Source: Citrobacter koseri (GTDB lineage Bacteria > Pseudomonadota > Gammaproteobacteria > Enterobacterales > Enterobacteriaceae). Taken from it: 64,000 bases of DNA. The stretch lies in assembly GCA_900446925.1 (NCBI GenBank), contig UAVY01000008.1, positions 310,001-374,000 of the forward strand, in the 5' to 3' direction. Position 1 is the first letter of the stretch. The number at the start of each line of letters is the position of its first letter. Of the stretch, positions 1-9,089 are shown piece by piece. Position numbers and translations under genes: made by a program. The notes beneath the pieces are model-generated. The model saw nothing but the letters and a program-made list of their open reading frames with translations, had not been told where the DNA came from and made no database searches.

Positions 1-1017
1 GTGCGACTGGAACACGCGGTTCTGCTCGCTGTTAGAGAGGCGTGCATACAGCGGCAATACTTCGGTATGGCGCAAATTGAGTTTATTGAGCGCATCGGCG
101 GTATCGCGGATTTCGCGTTCGCCGCTCATAAAGATCAGGATATCGCCGGGACTTTCACGCCCCAGTTCATCCACCGCGTCAAAAATCGCCTGAAGCTGAT
201 CGCGCTCGGTATCGTCCGCTTCTTCGACAATCGGACGATAGCGCACCTCAACCGGGTACGTTCTGCCGGAAACTTCAATGATCGGCGCATTGTTAAAATG
301 ACGCGAGAAGCGCTCCGGGTCGATGGTCGCGGAGGTGATGATGATTTTCAGATCCGGGCGACGCGGCAACAGCTCTTTCAGGTAGCCAAGCAGAAAGTCG
401 ATATTCAGGCTGCGCTCATGCGCTTCATCAATGATGATGGTGTCGTACTGCATCAGCAGCCTGTCCTGCTGGATTTCCGCCAGCAGGATACCGTCCGTCA
501 TCAGCTTGACCATCGTGTTGTCGCTGACGTGATCGCTGAAACGGACTTTATAACCGATGCAGCCGCCCGGTTCCGTTTGCAACTCTTCGGCAATACGGTT
601 GGCAACGGTACGCGCCGCCAGACGACGCGGCTGCGTATGGCCGATCAGCCCTTTAATACCGCGCCCCAGCTCCATACAAATTTTCGGCAACTGCGTGGTT
701 TTACCAGAGCCGGTCTCCCCCGCCACAATCACCACCTGGTGGTCGCGAACGGCCTCCAGGATGGCCTGTTTTTTCTGGCTGACAGGCAGGTTTTCTGGAT
801 ACGTTATTTCCGGTCTGGCGGCTTCGCGCAGCACAATTTTACCTGCTGCCTGTTCAATCTCTTTCGCCATCTCCAGGAGAATGGCCTGTTGTGCATCAGG
901 TTTTTTAACCTTCTTCACGCCATGCAGGCGGCGGGCAAAGCGCTGCCTGTCACGCAGCATCAGCGTATCCAGCTGTTGCTGAAGTGCGGCGAAGGTGATT
1001 TTCTGTTGTTCTGTCAT
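1..1017 (-). CDS. hrpA: ATP-dependent RNA helicase HrpA, N-terminal 339 residues (3' end off window)
   Basis: DEAH-box RNA helicase; in E. coli HrpA resolves stalled or collided ribosomes on mRNA. The frame read leftward from the ATG at 1017 is open to the window edge with no frameshift. It begins MTEQQKITFAAL. Walker A is GETGSGKTTQ at about residue 95, the DEAH box is IIIDEAHERSL at about 190, and motif III is ITSATID at about 220. The full protein is about 1300 residues, so only the first helicase domain is present. It diverges from azoR, as in E. coli. A 348-residue open frame on the opposite strand is an antisense shadow. Confidence 0.95.
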   Translation of the reverse strand, partial: MTEQQKITFAALQQQLDTLMLRDRQRFARRLHGVKKVKKPDAQQAILLEMAKEIEQAAGKIVLREAARPEITYPENLPVSQKKQAILEAVRDHQVVIVAGETGSGKTTQLPKICMELGRGIKGLIGHTQPRRLAARTVANRIAEELQTEPGGCIGYKVRFSDHVSDNTMVKLMTDGILLAEIQQDRLLMQYDTIIIDEAHERSLNIDFLLGYLKELLPRRPDLKIIITSATIDPERFSRHFNNAPIIEVSGRTYPVEVRYRPIVEEADDTERDQLQAIFDAVDELGRESPGDILIFMSGEREIRDTADALNKLNLRHTEVLPLYARLSNSEQNRVFQSH

Positions 1018-1206
1018 AGCATTAGAGGGCAGTGCTCTGCCGGGTAAAATCTCTTTTTAATGATTGGTATAGAGTACCACATCGGCGCTTTTCGTGTGTT
1101 GTTCAATAATTTCGAACATAGGATTCGATATATTGCGCTATCTCTGCGACAGGATTGTGAATAGAGTGTCAACAAGCAACGGGGCTCACCCCATTCAAAC
1201 ACATAA

Positions 1207-1824
<618 letters not shown>

Positions 1825-1838
1825 GATTTATTTGCCTC

Positions 1839-1878
1839 ATCCGGCCTGCAAGGGGTGTCATCCTCCCGCAGGCCGGAT
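1839..1878. repeat. REP-like inverted repeat between azoR and ydbC
   Basis: Perfect 11-bp arms ATCCGGCCTGC (1839-1849) and GCAGGCCGGAT (1868-1878) around an 18-nt loop. The GCCGGAT core is typical of enterobacterial REP/BIME elements. It sits between two convergent genes and may act as a bidirectional transcription barrier. Confidence 0.75.
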
Positions 1879-1886
1879 AACCTCCA

Positions 1887-2756
1887 TCAGGCATTCATGC
1901 CATTCAGCACCGCAAGAACCTCATCCGAAAGTTGCAAATCCCCTGCCGCCATATTTTCACGCAAATGCGTCACTGACGACGTTCCCGGAATTAACAGGAT
2001 ATTGGCTGAACGTTGCAGCAACCATGCCAGCGCAACCTGCATTGGCGTCGCATTCAGGCTGGCGGCAACGTCGGAGAGCGTTGATGACTGCAACGGCGTA
2101 AACCCGCCCAGCGGGAAGAACGGCACATAAGCGATACCCTCGCCCGCCAGCGCGTCAATAAGTGCGTCATCCTGGCGATGGGCAATGTTGTACTCATTTT
2201 GCACACAAACAATTTCGGCAATCTTCCTCGCCTCAGCCACCTGGTTCGCGGTGACATTGCTCAGACCGATATGCTTCACCAGCCCCTGCTGCTGAAGTTC
2301 TGCCAGCACGCTAAAACTCTCTTCGATAGATCCTTCATGCGGGCCATGACCGTCGCCGAACATAACGCGCAGGTTGACCACATCCAGCACATCAAGTCCG
2401 AGATTACGCAGATTATCGTGAACCGCCTGCTTCAGTTCCGCAGGCGAGAAAGCGGGCAACCACGACGCATCTTCCCCGCGACGGGCGCCAATTTTGGTGA
2501 CGATCGCCAGATCGTCAGGATACGGATGCAGCGCTTCTCGAATGATTTGGTTCGTAACATGCGGGCCGTAAAAATCGCTGGTATCAATGTGATTCACACC
2601 CAGCGAAATCGCCTCCCGAAGCACCGTCAGCGCGACGTGACGGTCTCTCGGCGGGCCAAATACACCAGGTCCTGCCAGTTGCATTGCCCCATAGCCCAGC
2701 CGTTTTACCTGCCGGGAACCGAGAGAAAACGTCGCTGAATTACCGTGACTTGCCAT
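1887..2756 (-). CDS. ydbC: Aldo/keto reductase YdbC (pyridoxal reductase PdxI family)
   Basis: NADPH-dependent aldo/keto reductase; the E. coli homologue has been described as a pyridoxal reductase (PdxI) in vitamin B6 salvage. It is 289 residues with the AKR active-site segment GVNHIDTSDFYGPH at about 53 (Asp and Tyr of the tetrad) and KIGARRGE carrying the Lys at about 87. The C-terminal cofactor motif is LLIPGTSSVTHLREN. E. coli YdbC is 286 residues; the three extra are at the N-terminus, where MASHGNSATFSLGS replaces a shorter leader. It is convergent with azoR. Intact. Confidence 0.93.
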   Translation of the reverse strand: MASHGNSATFSLGSRQVKRLGYGAMQLAGPGVFGPPRDRHVALTVLREAISLGVNHIDTSDFYGPHVTNQIIREALHPYPDDLAIVTKIGARRGEDASWLPAFSPAELKQAVHDNLRNLGLDVLDVVNLRVMFGDGHGPHEGSIEESFSVLAELQQQGLVKHIGLSNVTANQVAEARKIAEIVCVQNEYNIAHRQDDALIDALAGEGIAYVPFFPLGGFTPLQSSTLSDVAASLNATPMQVALAWLLQRSANILLIPGTSSVTHLRENMAAGDLQLSDEVLAVLNGMNA

Positions 2757-2863
2757 AACTGCCCCTCTTGCTGAATATCGCTTCGGAGCAGACAGTATAG
2801 AAACTTACCCTGCAAATTATCGCGCTTTATCATACAAAACAGAAAATACGTAGAATCAATATC

Positions 2864-3271
2864 TCAATAGAACAACAACAGCATCAACCATCCCAGCCAC
2901 AGAATGGCAACCCAGTACAACGTACGCTGACACTGCTTTAACGCCCCCTGCTGCCGCCCGGCAAGCGTCAACGTCAGTAGCTTTTCTCGCTGCCAGATAA
3001 AGCAAAGCACTTCACCAGCTTGCTCGTTATTTTCTTCGTTGATAAGAGAAAAATACTGAGCATCAAGCCACAGTCGCCAGCAACCAAACCAGACAATGCC
3101 GCTCATCATAGCGATCATTGTGCGGAGTATCCCCGGTGGTGAGAGCAGGAGAGCCCAGGCCAGCGGTGGGAAAGTGAAGAGCAAAAAGAAACGCCAGCTA
3201 TTAAGCGTTTGCATCAACAAGCGAGCCTGTAGAAGATGCTTATTAGTTATGTTGTCACTTCTGTTTTCCAT
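2864..3271 (-). CDS. Small membrane protein of unknown function, last gene of the ynb operon
   Basis: 135 residues and not recognised as a named family. Two hydrophobic stretches are visible: residues about 27-62 (FFLLFTFPPLAWALLL onward) and the extreme C-terminus (VAILWLGWLMLLLFY). Between them is a polar region of about 40 residues. Its ATG (3271) lies inside the end of ynbD (stop at 3247), overlapping 25 bp, which points to translational coupling and co-transcription with the ynb lipid genes. I do not recall an equivalent next to K-12 ynbD. Low similarity to anything I know, so no function is assigned. Confidence 0.7.
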   Translation of the reverse strand: MENRSDNITNKHLLQARLLMQTLNSWRFFLLFTFPPLAWALLLSPPGILRTMIAMMSGIVWFGCWRLWLDAQYFSLINEENNEQAGEVLCFIWQREKLLTLTLAGRQQGALKQCQRTLYWVAILWLGWLMLLLFY

Positions 3272-4533
3272 TGTTTTAACAGCTCCAGATGTTCAGATGT
3301 AAAAACAACCTGCGGTCGCGTCTTTCGTAGTCGATCAACTGCGTCATCAACACCTAACCCCGGATAGCGATACAATAACCATGCCGCCCCCACCAATGCA
3401 CTGCGTGACAGTCCCAGCGCGCAGTGAATAAGGACGCTGCCATGAGTGATGCGCAATTGCTCCAGCGAACCCACTGCCTGATAAAGCGTGTCGTAGTCCG
3501 GTTTAACCAGATCCAGCATCGGTACGCAACAATAGACAACGTCTTGCGAAGCGTGGGAGCGGGGAAACTCACCGGTCAGATCCAGTACCGCCTGTTGCTC
3601 CACAGGTCTGCACGGATACGCACCTAAAAACAGCCCATCGACCAGAGGGCTGACCGCCGGTAAGCGGCGGGTATAGCAGTGCATAGAGAGCATCATCCCC
3701 AGTCGCCAGGGAAACAGCAGCCACCAGGCGGCGGGCGTTAACCGCCCCGTCCTGTCTTTTTGTAATGCCTCGACGCCGAGCGCACCATAAGCCAGCGCCA
3801 CAATCAGCAACGCCAATGTCGGCCACCACAACCAGGGCGTCACAAACGTGCCAGCCAGACACGCCAGTACACCAAACAGATAGCGAGTAGCCAGAATCTT
3901 ACGCTTACCAGAGGCGATGCGCCAACGCCATTGCCCCTGTCCCGGAATCAACCAGTCGATAACCATACCCACTGCCAGCCCGGTGATAACATCAATAAAA
4001 TGGTGCTGCCAGGTAGTCAGAACCGATACGGCAATCAGCAAAAACCAACCACCGTTCAATGCTTGCCATTTGCCCTTCAGATGACGATGGAAGTGCCGCC
4101 ACAGCAACCAGCACAAAATAATATGCAACGACGGCGACTGATTATACGGTAAATCAAACCGTTCAAGCTGACCAAAGAGCCAACCGGCCGGACCGGTTAT
4201 CTCCGGTCTGGTGAAGGTAAATTGCAGCGGAAATAACAAGAAGCCAATGCAGGCAATCAGTGAAGCCAACACTAATTTGCAGACCAGTCGCCGCTGTTCA
4301 TTCAGCGTTGTACAGACGAATAGCGACAGGCCGTACAGCAGATCCAGACTCCAGTAAGGAATAATAGTCAGGGGCACAAAAGGAATATGCCGCTCCCACT
4401 CAAAAACCAGACTACTAATGTTATCTCGCCCGGCGGTAAACTGGTTAACCTGCCCGTAGGTTAAAAAGAAAAACGGAGCAAGCAGCAGTAACCAGCCTAT
4501 ACCTTGCCGGTAAACAGAACGTCGGGTTGTCAT
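3247..4533 (-). CDS. ynbD: YnbD: PAP2-like phosphatase fused to a dual-specificity protein phosphatase domain
   Basis: 428 residues (E. coli 430). The N-terminal two thirds carries multiple membrane segments with PAP2/inositolphosphotransferase landmarks: NQSPSLHIILCW at about 170 and HHFIDVITGLAVG at about 215. The C-terminal third is a cytoplasmic cysteine phosphatase with HCALGLSRSA, a CX5R loop, at about 376, and an upstream Asp in PMLDLVKPDYD. It probably dephosphorylates a lipid phosphate or polyphosphate made by the operon; the substrate is unknown. The ATG at 4533 overlaps the restored ynbC stop in ATGA. A longer upstream reading exists only because a frameshift in ynbC opens that frame. 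Confidence 0.9.
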   Translation of the reverse strand: MTTRRSVYRQGIGWLLLLAPFFFLTYGQVNQFTAGRDNISSLVFEWERHIPFVPLTIIPYWSLDLLYGLSLFVCTTLNEQRRLVCKLVLASLIACIGFLLFPLQFTFTRPEITGPAGWLFGQLERFDLPYNQSPSLHIILCWLLWRHFHRHLKGKWQALNGGWFLLIAVSVLTTWQHHFIDVITGLAVGMVIDWLIPGQGQWRWRIASGKRKILATRYLFGVLACLAGTFVTPWLWWPTLALLIVALAYGALGVEALQKDRTGRLTPAAWWLLFPWRLGMMLSMHCYTRRLPAVSPLVDGLFLGAYPCRPVEQQAVLDLTGEFPRSHASQDVVYCCVPMLDLVKPDYDTLYQAVGSLEQLRITHGSVLIHCALGLSRSALVGAAWLLYRYPGLGVDDAVDRLRKTRPQVVFTSEHLELLKQWKTEVTT

Positions 4534-6295
4534 GATGCGCGACGCACCCGCCATAGAAACGGTGAAAATTCCCCACCCATCTATCAGTTGAGCGCATTTA
4601 TCGAACCCGGCCCTCCCACACCAGCGCATCCATTTCGCCTTGCGTACGCACACGCATCACCCATGCTTTTCCATCCTTATGACTGGTCAACGACCAGGCG
4701 ATGGTTTTTAACTGTGGATGCCAGGGCTGACCGGTGTAGATCAGAATACCTCCCGGCTCAATGGCATCTGCCAGCCCGGCAAGAGAATTACGTACCAGCG
4801 TATTTTCCGGGAACAATTCATACAGTCCTGAGACAATTCCCAGCGTCGGTCGAGGTAGCAGCGCAGCCAGTTCTTCACGGTTAAAAGCATCCCCCCTTTC
4901 AAAACGCGCACGTGCCGCCATTGCGCGAGACGCTATCATTTCCTGGCCTCTCGCCACATTTAATTCGCTGTAGTCTCGTAGCAAAATTTCATCCACTGCC
5001 GTTTCACTTTCCAGCGCATCAAGTACATAACGCCCGTGACCAGCAGCAACATCAACCACCCGCACCGTCGTTCCCTGCTCAGCAAGTTTGGCAACCGCAT
5101 GCTGAATCAACATCTGCATATGGATTTTACGCTGACGGATCCCTTTCCAGCCCACGCTATTGAGGTAGTTTTTGTCAATCAGACGCCCCAGTGCGCTGCT
5201 ACCCTGCGGTTGATTGCGATAGACATAATCGAGCGTACTGCCAGAATCAAACCCCGTTTCAAATCCCAGACGGACTCCAGTGGATTGCGTCCCCAGCATC
5301 TTCATTGCCATAGCGCAAGGTACGATAAGCGATGTCATTTAGCGAATAAGGTTCCGGCCCACCGCTTAACATTCGCCAGGTATCCGCCCCCGGACCCCAG
5401 CGGTCTTCGTCGCTATAGTCCAAAACGTTGAGGAGGCAGAGCATAGAGCGTATCAATAAACACGCGCATTTTATCAAACGCCAGATGCCTCTCTTTTTCA
5501 CCCAGAGTATCGTGATAAAACCCCGGCAGAATATGAATTTCTTTTAGCGGGTTGCGCAGTCTCTGGTAGAAATCGATCTGCGGCTGGCGGTGAACAACGT
5601 AATCCTCCCCGGAGACCAACATCTGCACTGGCAAGGTGATCGCGCTGGCATCGCTGACAATTCTCTCTGCCGTTTTGTAGAGATCGAGCAGGATATTAAC
5701 CGCGATAGGACGGGTGACCAGCGGATCCTGATTGAAACTTGCCACCCTCGCCGGGTCGTGGGTCAGATACTTGCCCTTCACGTAGGAGTTAACAAAAAAG
5801 AGCCCGCGCAGTCGGTGCATCAACGCCAGCCCTGAGCGGGCAAACGGCACATACAGTTTGACCTTAAACGCCGGTGATGCCAGCACCAGACCGCGGATGG
5901 TCGGGGCGTAGTCATGTACCCAGGTTGACGCCAACACCGCACCAACGCTTTGTGCCACAACCACCACATCCTCTATTGAGGCCTGACTGTCAGTTGCAAC
6001 AAAACGAACAAACTCATCCACATCCAGAACCGAACGAGCCAGCGATGGACTGTACCCGCGCGGGCCCGGCGAGCGCCCGTGCCCACGGGCATCCCCAGGC
6101 GTAGAACGCCGTATCCGGCATCGCCAGTTCATCGATAATATGTTGCAGACGACCAGAATGCTCATGTCCGCGATGGAACAGGACAATCACTTTCGGCGTT
6201 GCCCCTGCCGACGTTGCGGGCCAGTAGCGATAAAACAGCTCAACGTTGTCACTGGTTAAAAATTGCCGTTCTTCAGGCGCCCGTGTATTAATCAT
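4530..6295 (-). CDS. ynbC: YnbC: alpha/beta hydrolase fused to a SAM-dependent methyltransferase (five frameshifts as sequenced)
   Basis: Restored length is 586 residues (E. coli 585). The N-terminal domain is a monoacylglycerol-lipase-like hydrolase: LFHRGHEHSGR, WDARGHGRSPGPRG, nucleophile VVAQSVGAV, and the late catalytic His in PGFYHDTLGE. The C-terminal domain is a class I methyltransferase with motif I VVDVAAGHGRYVLDAL at about 410. Single extra G residues (sense strand) near 6097, 5417, 5308, 4612 and 4553 break the frame; deleting all five gives one open frame ending SMAVRRAS-stop at 4530. The ATG at 6295 overlaps the end of the acyltransferase gene by 8 bp. Likely acts on a lipid intermediate of the operon (inference). 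Confidence 0.85.
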
Positions 6296-6929
6296 GGGAA
6301 TGACTTCCTGTTGTTTGTTGCGAAAGCGCTACCAACTGGCACTTCAGATCGTCCATAAACGTGTTTTTATCGGAATTAAAACTCAGTGCGTTACCTACCG
6401 TGACGCCGATAAACAGCGGAAGCGGAATACGGTTTCCCTTGGCCATCACTCGCTCTGTTCCCCGCAGCCAGACAGGAATAATCGGGACTTCCGGCATGCT
6501 TTGGCTCAAATGCCATAACCCTGATTTCAGCGGCGACAGCTTACCTGCCTCGCCGCGCGTGCCTTCTGGAAAAAGGATTAATGTTTTTCCCTCACGCAAT
6601 GCCTGCTCGCACAGTGCCAGAGGGTTAGCCTCTCCGCCTTTACGTGAAATGGGGATAATGTTGAGAATATTGAGCGCAAACCACGCCATGATTTTATTAC
6701 GCAAGAAATAATCAGCCGCCGCGACGGGATGCACTTCAGCCTGACGGCAGAGTGGAAAAAGAGAAAGTAGCGCGAAGACATCCATGTGACTGTTGTGATT
6801 GGCCACCACAATCGCCGGGCCGCTTTTCGGCAATCTTTCTTGATATTTAACACGCAGACCAAGCCACAACCACATGATCGGCCAGACGATGCACAGCGCA
6901 AACAACGGACGAAGGATACGCGTCATCAT
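6288..6929 (-). CDS. PlsC-like 1-acyl-glycerol-3-phosphate acyltransferase in the ynb operon
   Basis: 213 residues with an N-terminal membrane anchor (PLFALCIVWPIMWLWLG) and the acyltransferase blocks in order: block I NHNSHMD (HX4D) at about 45, block III FPEGTRGEAGKLSPLK at about 121, and block IV VPIIPVWLRG. This family transfers an acyl chain to lysophosphatidic acid or a related lysophospholipid at the inner membrane. It lies 3 bp after ynbB and overlaps ynbC by 8 bp, so it is co-transcribed. I do not recall a separate acyltransferase between ynbB and ynbC in K-12, so it appears to be an extra or retained gene. Substrate unknown. Confidence 0.88.
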   Translation of the reverse strand: MMTRILRPLFALCIVWPIMWLWLGLRVKYQERLPKSGPAIVVANHNSHMDVFALLSLFPLCRQAEVHPVAAADYFLRNKIMAWFALNILNIIPISRKGGEANPLALCEQALREGKTLILFPEGTRGEAGKLSPLKSGLWHLSQSMPEVPIIPVWLRGTERVMAKGNRIPLPLFIGVTVGNALSFNSDKNTFMDDLKCQLVALSQQTTGSHSHD

Positions 6930-6932
6930 AGG

Positions 6933-7850
6933 TTAGTAGCAGAAGTAACGAATGAAATGAAAGAAGACGGGCGCGGTAAAGATCAGCGAATCGAGCCGAT
7001 CAAGGATGCCTCCATGTCCGGGTAACAGCGTGCCGCTGTCTTTAACACCGATATCGCGTTTGATCGCGGACATCACCACATCACCGCAAAATCCAGTTAT
7101 GCCAATAATCACACCTGCCAACAGCGCCATCGGCCAGTTTAACGGCGTAAGCAGCGGCCCCAGAATCATTGCCGCCACCGCCGTCGTTACCACGCCCCCC
7201 AGCAATCCTGCCAGGGTCTTATTCGGACTGACCTTCGGAATGACTCTGATACGGCCGAGCGATTTCCCCCACAGGTATTGAGCAATGTCGTTGAATTCGG
7301 TCAGCCCCACCAGAAACAGCACCAACAGTGCGCCGGTCTGTAGACCATCCGCAGGCAGTACCAGTAAAAAGGCGACATGGCTGAAGGCAAATACTGTCGT
7401 CATCAAACTCCAGTGCAGTTGAGACGCGGTACGTAAAAAGCCCTGCGTATCGCCTGTAAGGACCATCCGCGCAGGTAAGAACAGAAAAACATAAACGGGA
7501 ATAAACACCACAAACATGCCGTACCAGCCAATGCCAATCAGCCAGTAATTGATGGGGATGGCAATAAACATCCACAGCAGTGGCATACGGTCTGATTGTC
7601 GCGACGGTGCCAGCGTCAGAAACTCTTTTAGCGCTATAAAGCTCACCAGTGCGAAAAATGTCAGCGCCAGCCATTGCGGACTGAGCATCGCCAGCGAAAA
7701 CAGCACGATAATCACCCACCATGTGCGAATACGCAGCGTCAGTTCCTGCCAGTCTTTCCCTGGACGCAGCAGCACCAGTAATCCATTGACTACCGTTGCC
7801 ACCAGCAAAAGCGCAAAAATGACCGCGAGCGATTTCTCCAGCAACATCAT
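6933..7850 (-). CDS. ynbB: YnbB: CdsA-family CDP-diglyceride synthase
   Basis: Integral membrane phosphatidate cytidylyltransferase family, 305 residues (E. coli YnbB about 298). About eight hydrophobic helices are visible. The family signature near the C-terminus is complete: S-A-I-K-R, then KDSG and LLPGHGGILDRLDS at about 258-285, including the Asp residues that bind metal and CTP. It is a paralogue of the essential CdsA and would make a CDP-activated lipid for YnbA. The ATG (7850) overlaps the ynbA stop by 4 bp. Intact, unlike its neighbour ynbC. Confidence 0.93.
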   Translation of the reverse strand: MMLLEKSLAVIFALLLVATVVNGLLVLLRPGKDWQELTLRIRTWWVIIVLFSLAMLSPQWLALTFFALVSFIALKEFLTLAPSRQSDRMPLLWMFIAIPINYWLIGIGWYGMFVVFIPVYVFLFLPARMVLTGDTQGFLRTASQLHWSLMTTVFAFSHVAFLLVLPADGLQTGALLVLFLVGLTEFNDIAQYLWGKSLGRIRVIPKVSPNKTLAGLLGGVVTTAVAAMILGPLLTPLNWPMALLAGVIIGITGFCGDVVMSAIKRDIGVKDSGTLLPGHGGILDRLDSLIFTAPVFFHFIRYFCY

Positions 7851-8458
7851 TTCGCCTCCTCGTCATGTAATGCACTACGGCAGCGGTTGATGACCGTCCA
7901 CAGCAGCAACACGATTGCAACGCCCCACACGGCGTTATTCCAATGCAAAAGCTCTGGCCAGATCGCCAACCCCAGTCCCCAGGCACCAAACACCAGCGCC
8001 CTGTCGCTTTTCCCCAACGGCCCGGCATAGCTGCGCACGCCATTGATGGTTTGTGCCAGCACACCACAAAACTCGGTCATTGCCGCACAGAACAACATGA
8101 GCAGCACCAGCAACGTATTACTGTATGGCAGCAGCATAAAAGGCAGGTAGAGAGCGACATCAGAGAGAACATCCCCAGTCTCATTGAGAATGGCGCCAGG
8201 ACGTGATTTTTGATTGCACTCTCGCGCCAGCATGCCGTCCAACGCATTAAGCGCCATACGCACAAACAGCACGACAGGAAGCAGAAAAAATAAATCAGGA
8301 TGAGGAAAGAAAACTAACACCGCACCGGTGATCAGGGAAAGCGCCATCGCTGCAAGGGTGACGTGATTAGCGGTGGCATGGTGTTTGTACAACCAGAACA
8401 TCAATGGGCGCAGAAGCGCCTGAAAAGCGGGCTTTATCTGATAAAGCGTCATCATCAT
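7847..8458 (-). CDS. ynbA: YnbA: CDP-alcohol phosphatidyltransferase family protein
   Basis: 203 residues, with membrane helices throughout. First gene of the leftward ynb operon. The CDP-alcohol phosphotransferase motif lies at about residues 73-95: NALDGMLAR, then eight residues, then GAILNETGD. The first and third of the four canonical aspartates are Asn here (N-D-N-D). E. coli PgsA, for comparison, has D-D-D-D. Whether this changes metal use or substrate is unknown. It is expected to transfer an alcohol to the CDP-lipid made by YnbB. The ATG triplet at 8458 (MMM) leaves the exact start uncertain by one or two codons. Confidence 0.92.
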   Translation of the reverse strand: MMMTLYQIKPAFQALLRPLMFWLYKHHATANHVTLAAMALSLITGAVLVFFPHPDLFFLLPVVLFVRMALNALDGMLARECNQKSRPGAILNETGDVLSDVALYLPFMLLPYSNTLLVLLMLFCAAMTEFCGVLAQTINGVRSYAGPLGKSDRALVFGAWGLGLAIWPELLHWNNAVWGVAIVLLLWTVINRCRSALHDEEAK

Positions 8459-8566
8459 TCCCTGATAATCTATGAACTTTTGTCATAGTGCACTAATTAA
8501 TCACATCATGACGAATGCTTTCCATCAACTGAAGGTAAAATCAGATATTACCAACGTGTGGCAACG

Positions 8567-8890
8567 TTACTTTTTCAGCCACTTACCGTTAATGCCCTGC
8601 ACATACTCACCCGGCTTTGCACGGTCGACCAGCTTTTGTCCGGCCATTTTCGCCACCTCATCCACCGGAATCTGATGGCTTTTCGCCAGCTGTTGATAAC
8701 TGGCGCTACGCTCTTTATTAATCTCGCTGACGAGCGAGCGCGTTTCTGGATCGGTTGCCAGCGCCACCAGATAACCATTAAGCGTTTCCCCCACTCGCCC
8801 TTGCGTTCTCGCTTCGCTCAGGGTCAACGCGATGGCGTTGCAGCTCAATAAACTCAGGATAAGAACGGTCGCTCTAAGCTGTTTTTTCAT
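8567..8890 (-). CDS. ydbL: YdbL, DUF1318 periplasmic partner of YdbH-YnbE
   Basis: 107 residues (E. coli 108). Signal peptide MKKQLRATVLILSLLSCNAIA, then a DUF1318 domain with the conserved GRVGETLNGYLVA and AGQKLVDRAKPGEYVQGINGKW. In E. coli YdbL acts as a periplasmic helper for the YdbH-YnbE lipid bridge between membranes. I chose the second of two adjacent ATGs (8890) because GAGG lies 5 nt upstream; 8893 is the alternative. It follows ynbE by 7 bp. Last gene of the ydbH operon. Intact. Confidence 0.93.
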   Translation of the reverse strand: MKKQLRATVLILSLLSCNAIALTLSEARTQGRVGETLNGYLVALATDPETRSLVSEINKERSASYQQLAKSHQIPVDEVAKMAGQKLVDRAKPGEYVQGINGKWLKK

Positions 8891-8897
8891 CATGACC

Positions 8898-9080
8898 TCA
8901 GAACAAATCACTGCGTGACTTCAATAAACTTTCCACGTCCTTATCAACCTTGATATGAATTTCATGCTCAATTTTGACGTTCATATTGATGGTGATCGGT
9001 TCCTTCGGCGCTGCAACTTCAATACGCGGCGTACAGCCCGCCAGTAAGAAGAGCGCCAGCATGGCAATCATCGTTTTCAT
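8898..9080 (-). CDS. ynbE: YnbE, small outer-membrane lipoprotein
   Basis: 60 residues. Lipoprotein signal with lipobox LLAGC at about 12-16, then an amphipathic beta-prone stretch (ITINMNVKIEHEIHIKVDKD). In E. coli YnbE multimers extend the beta-groove of the AsmA-like protein YdbH at the outer membrane to complete a phospholipid path. It starts 9 bp after the ydbH stop and is followed closely by ydbL. Intact. Confidence 0.94.
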   Translation of the reverse strand: MKTMIAMLALFLLAGCTPRIEVAAPKEPITINMNVKIEHEIHIKVDKDVESLLKSRSDLF

Positions 9081-9089
9081 TGTTGTTCC

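Noticed and set aside
1..1047. 348-residue open frame on the + strand
   Set aside because: Antisense shadow of hrpA; the minus-strand frame has all DEAH helicase motifs.
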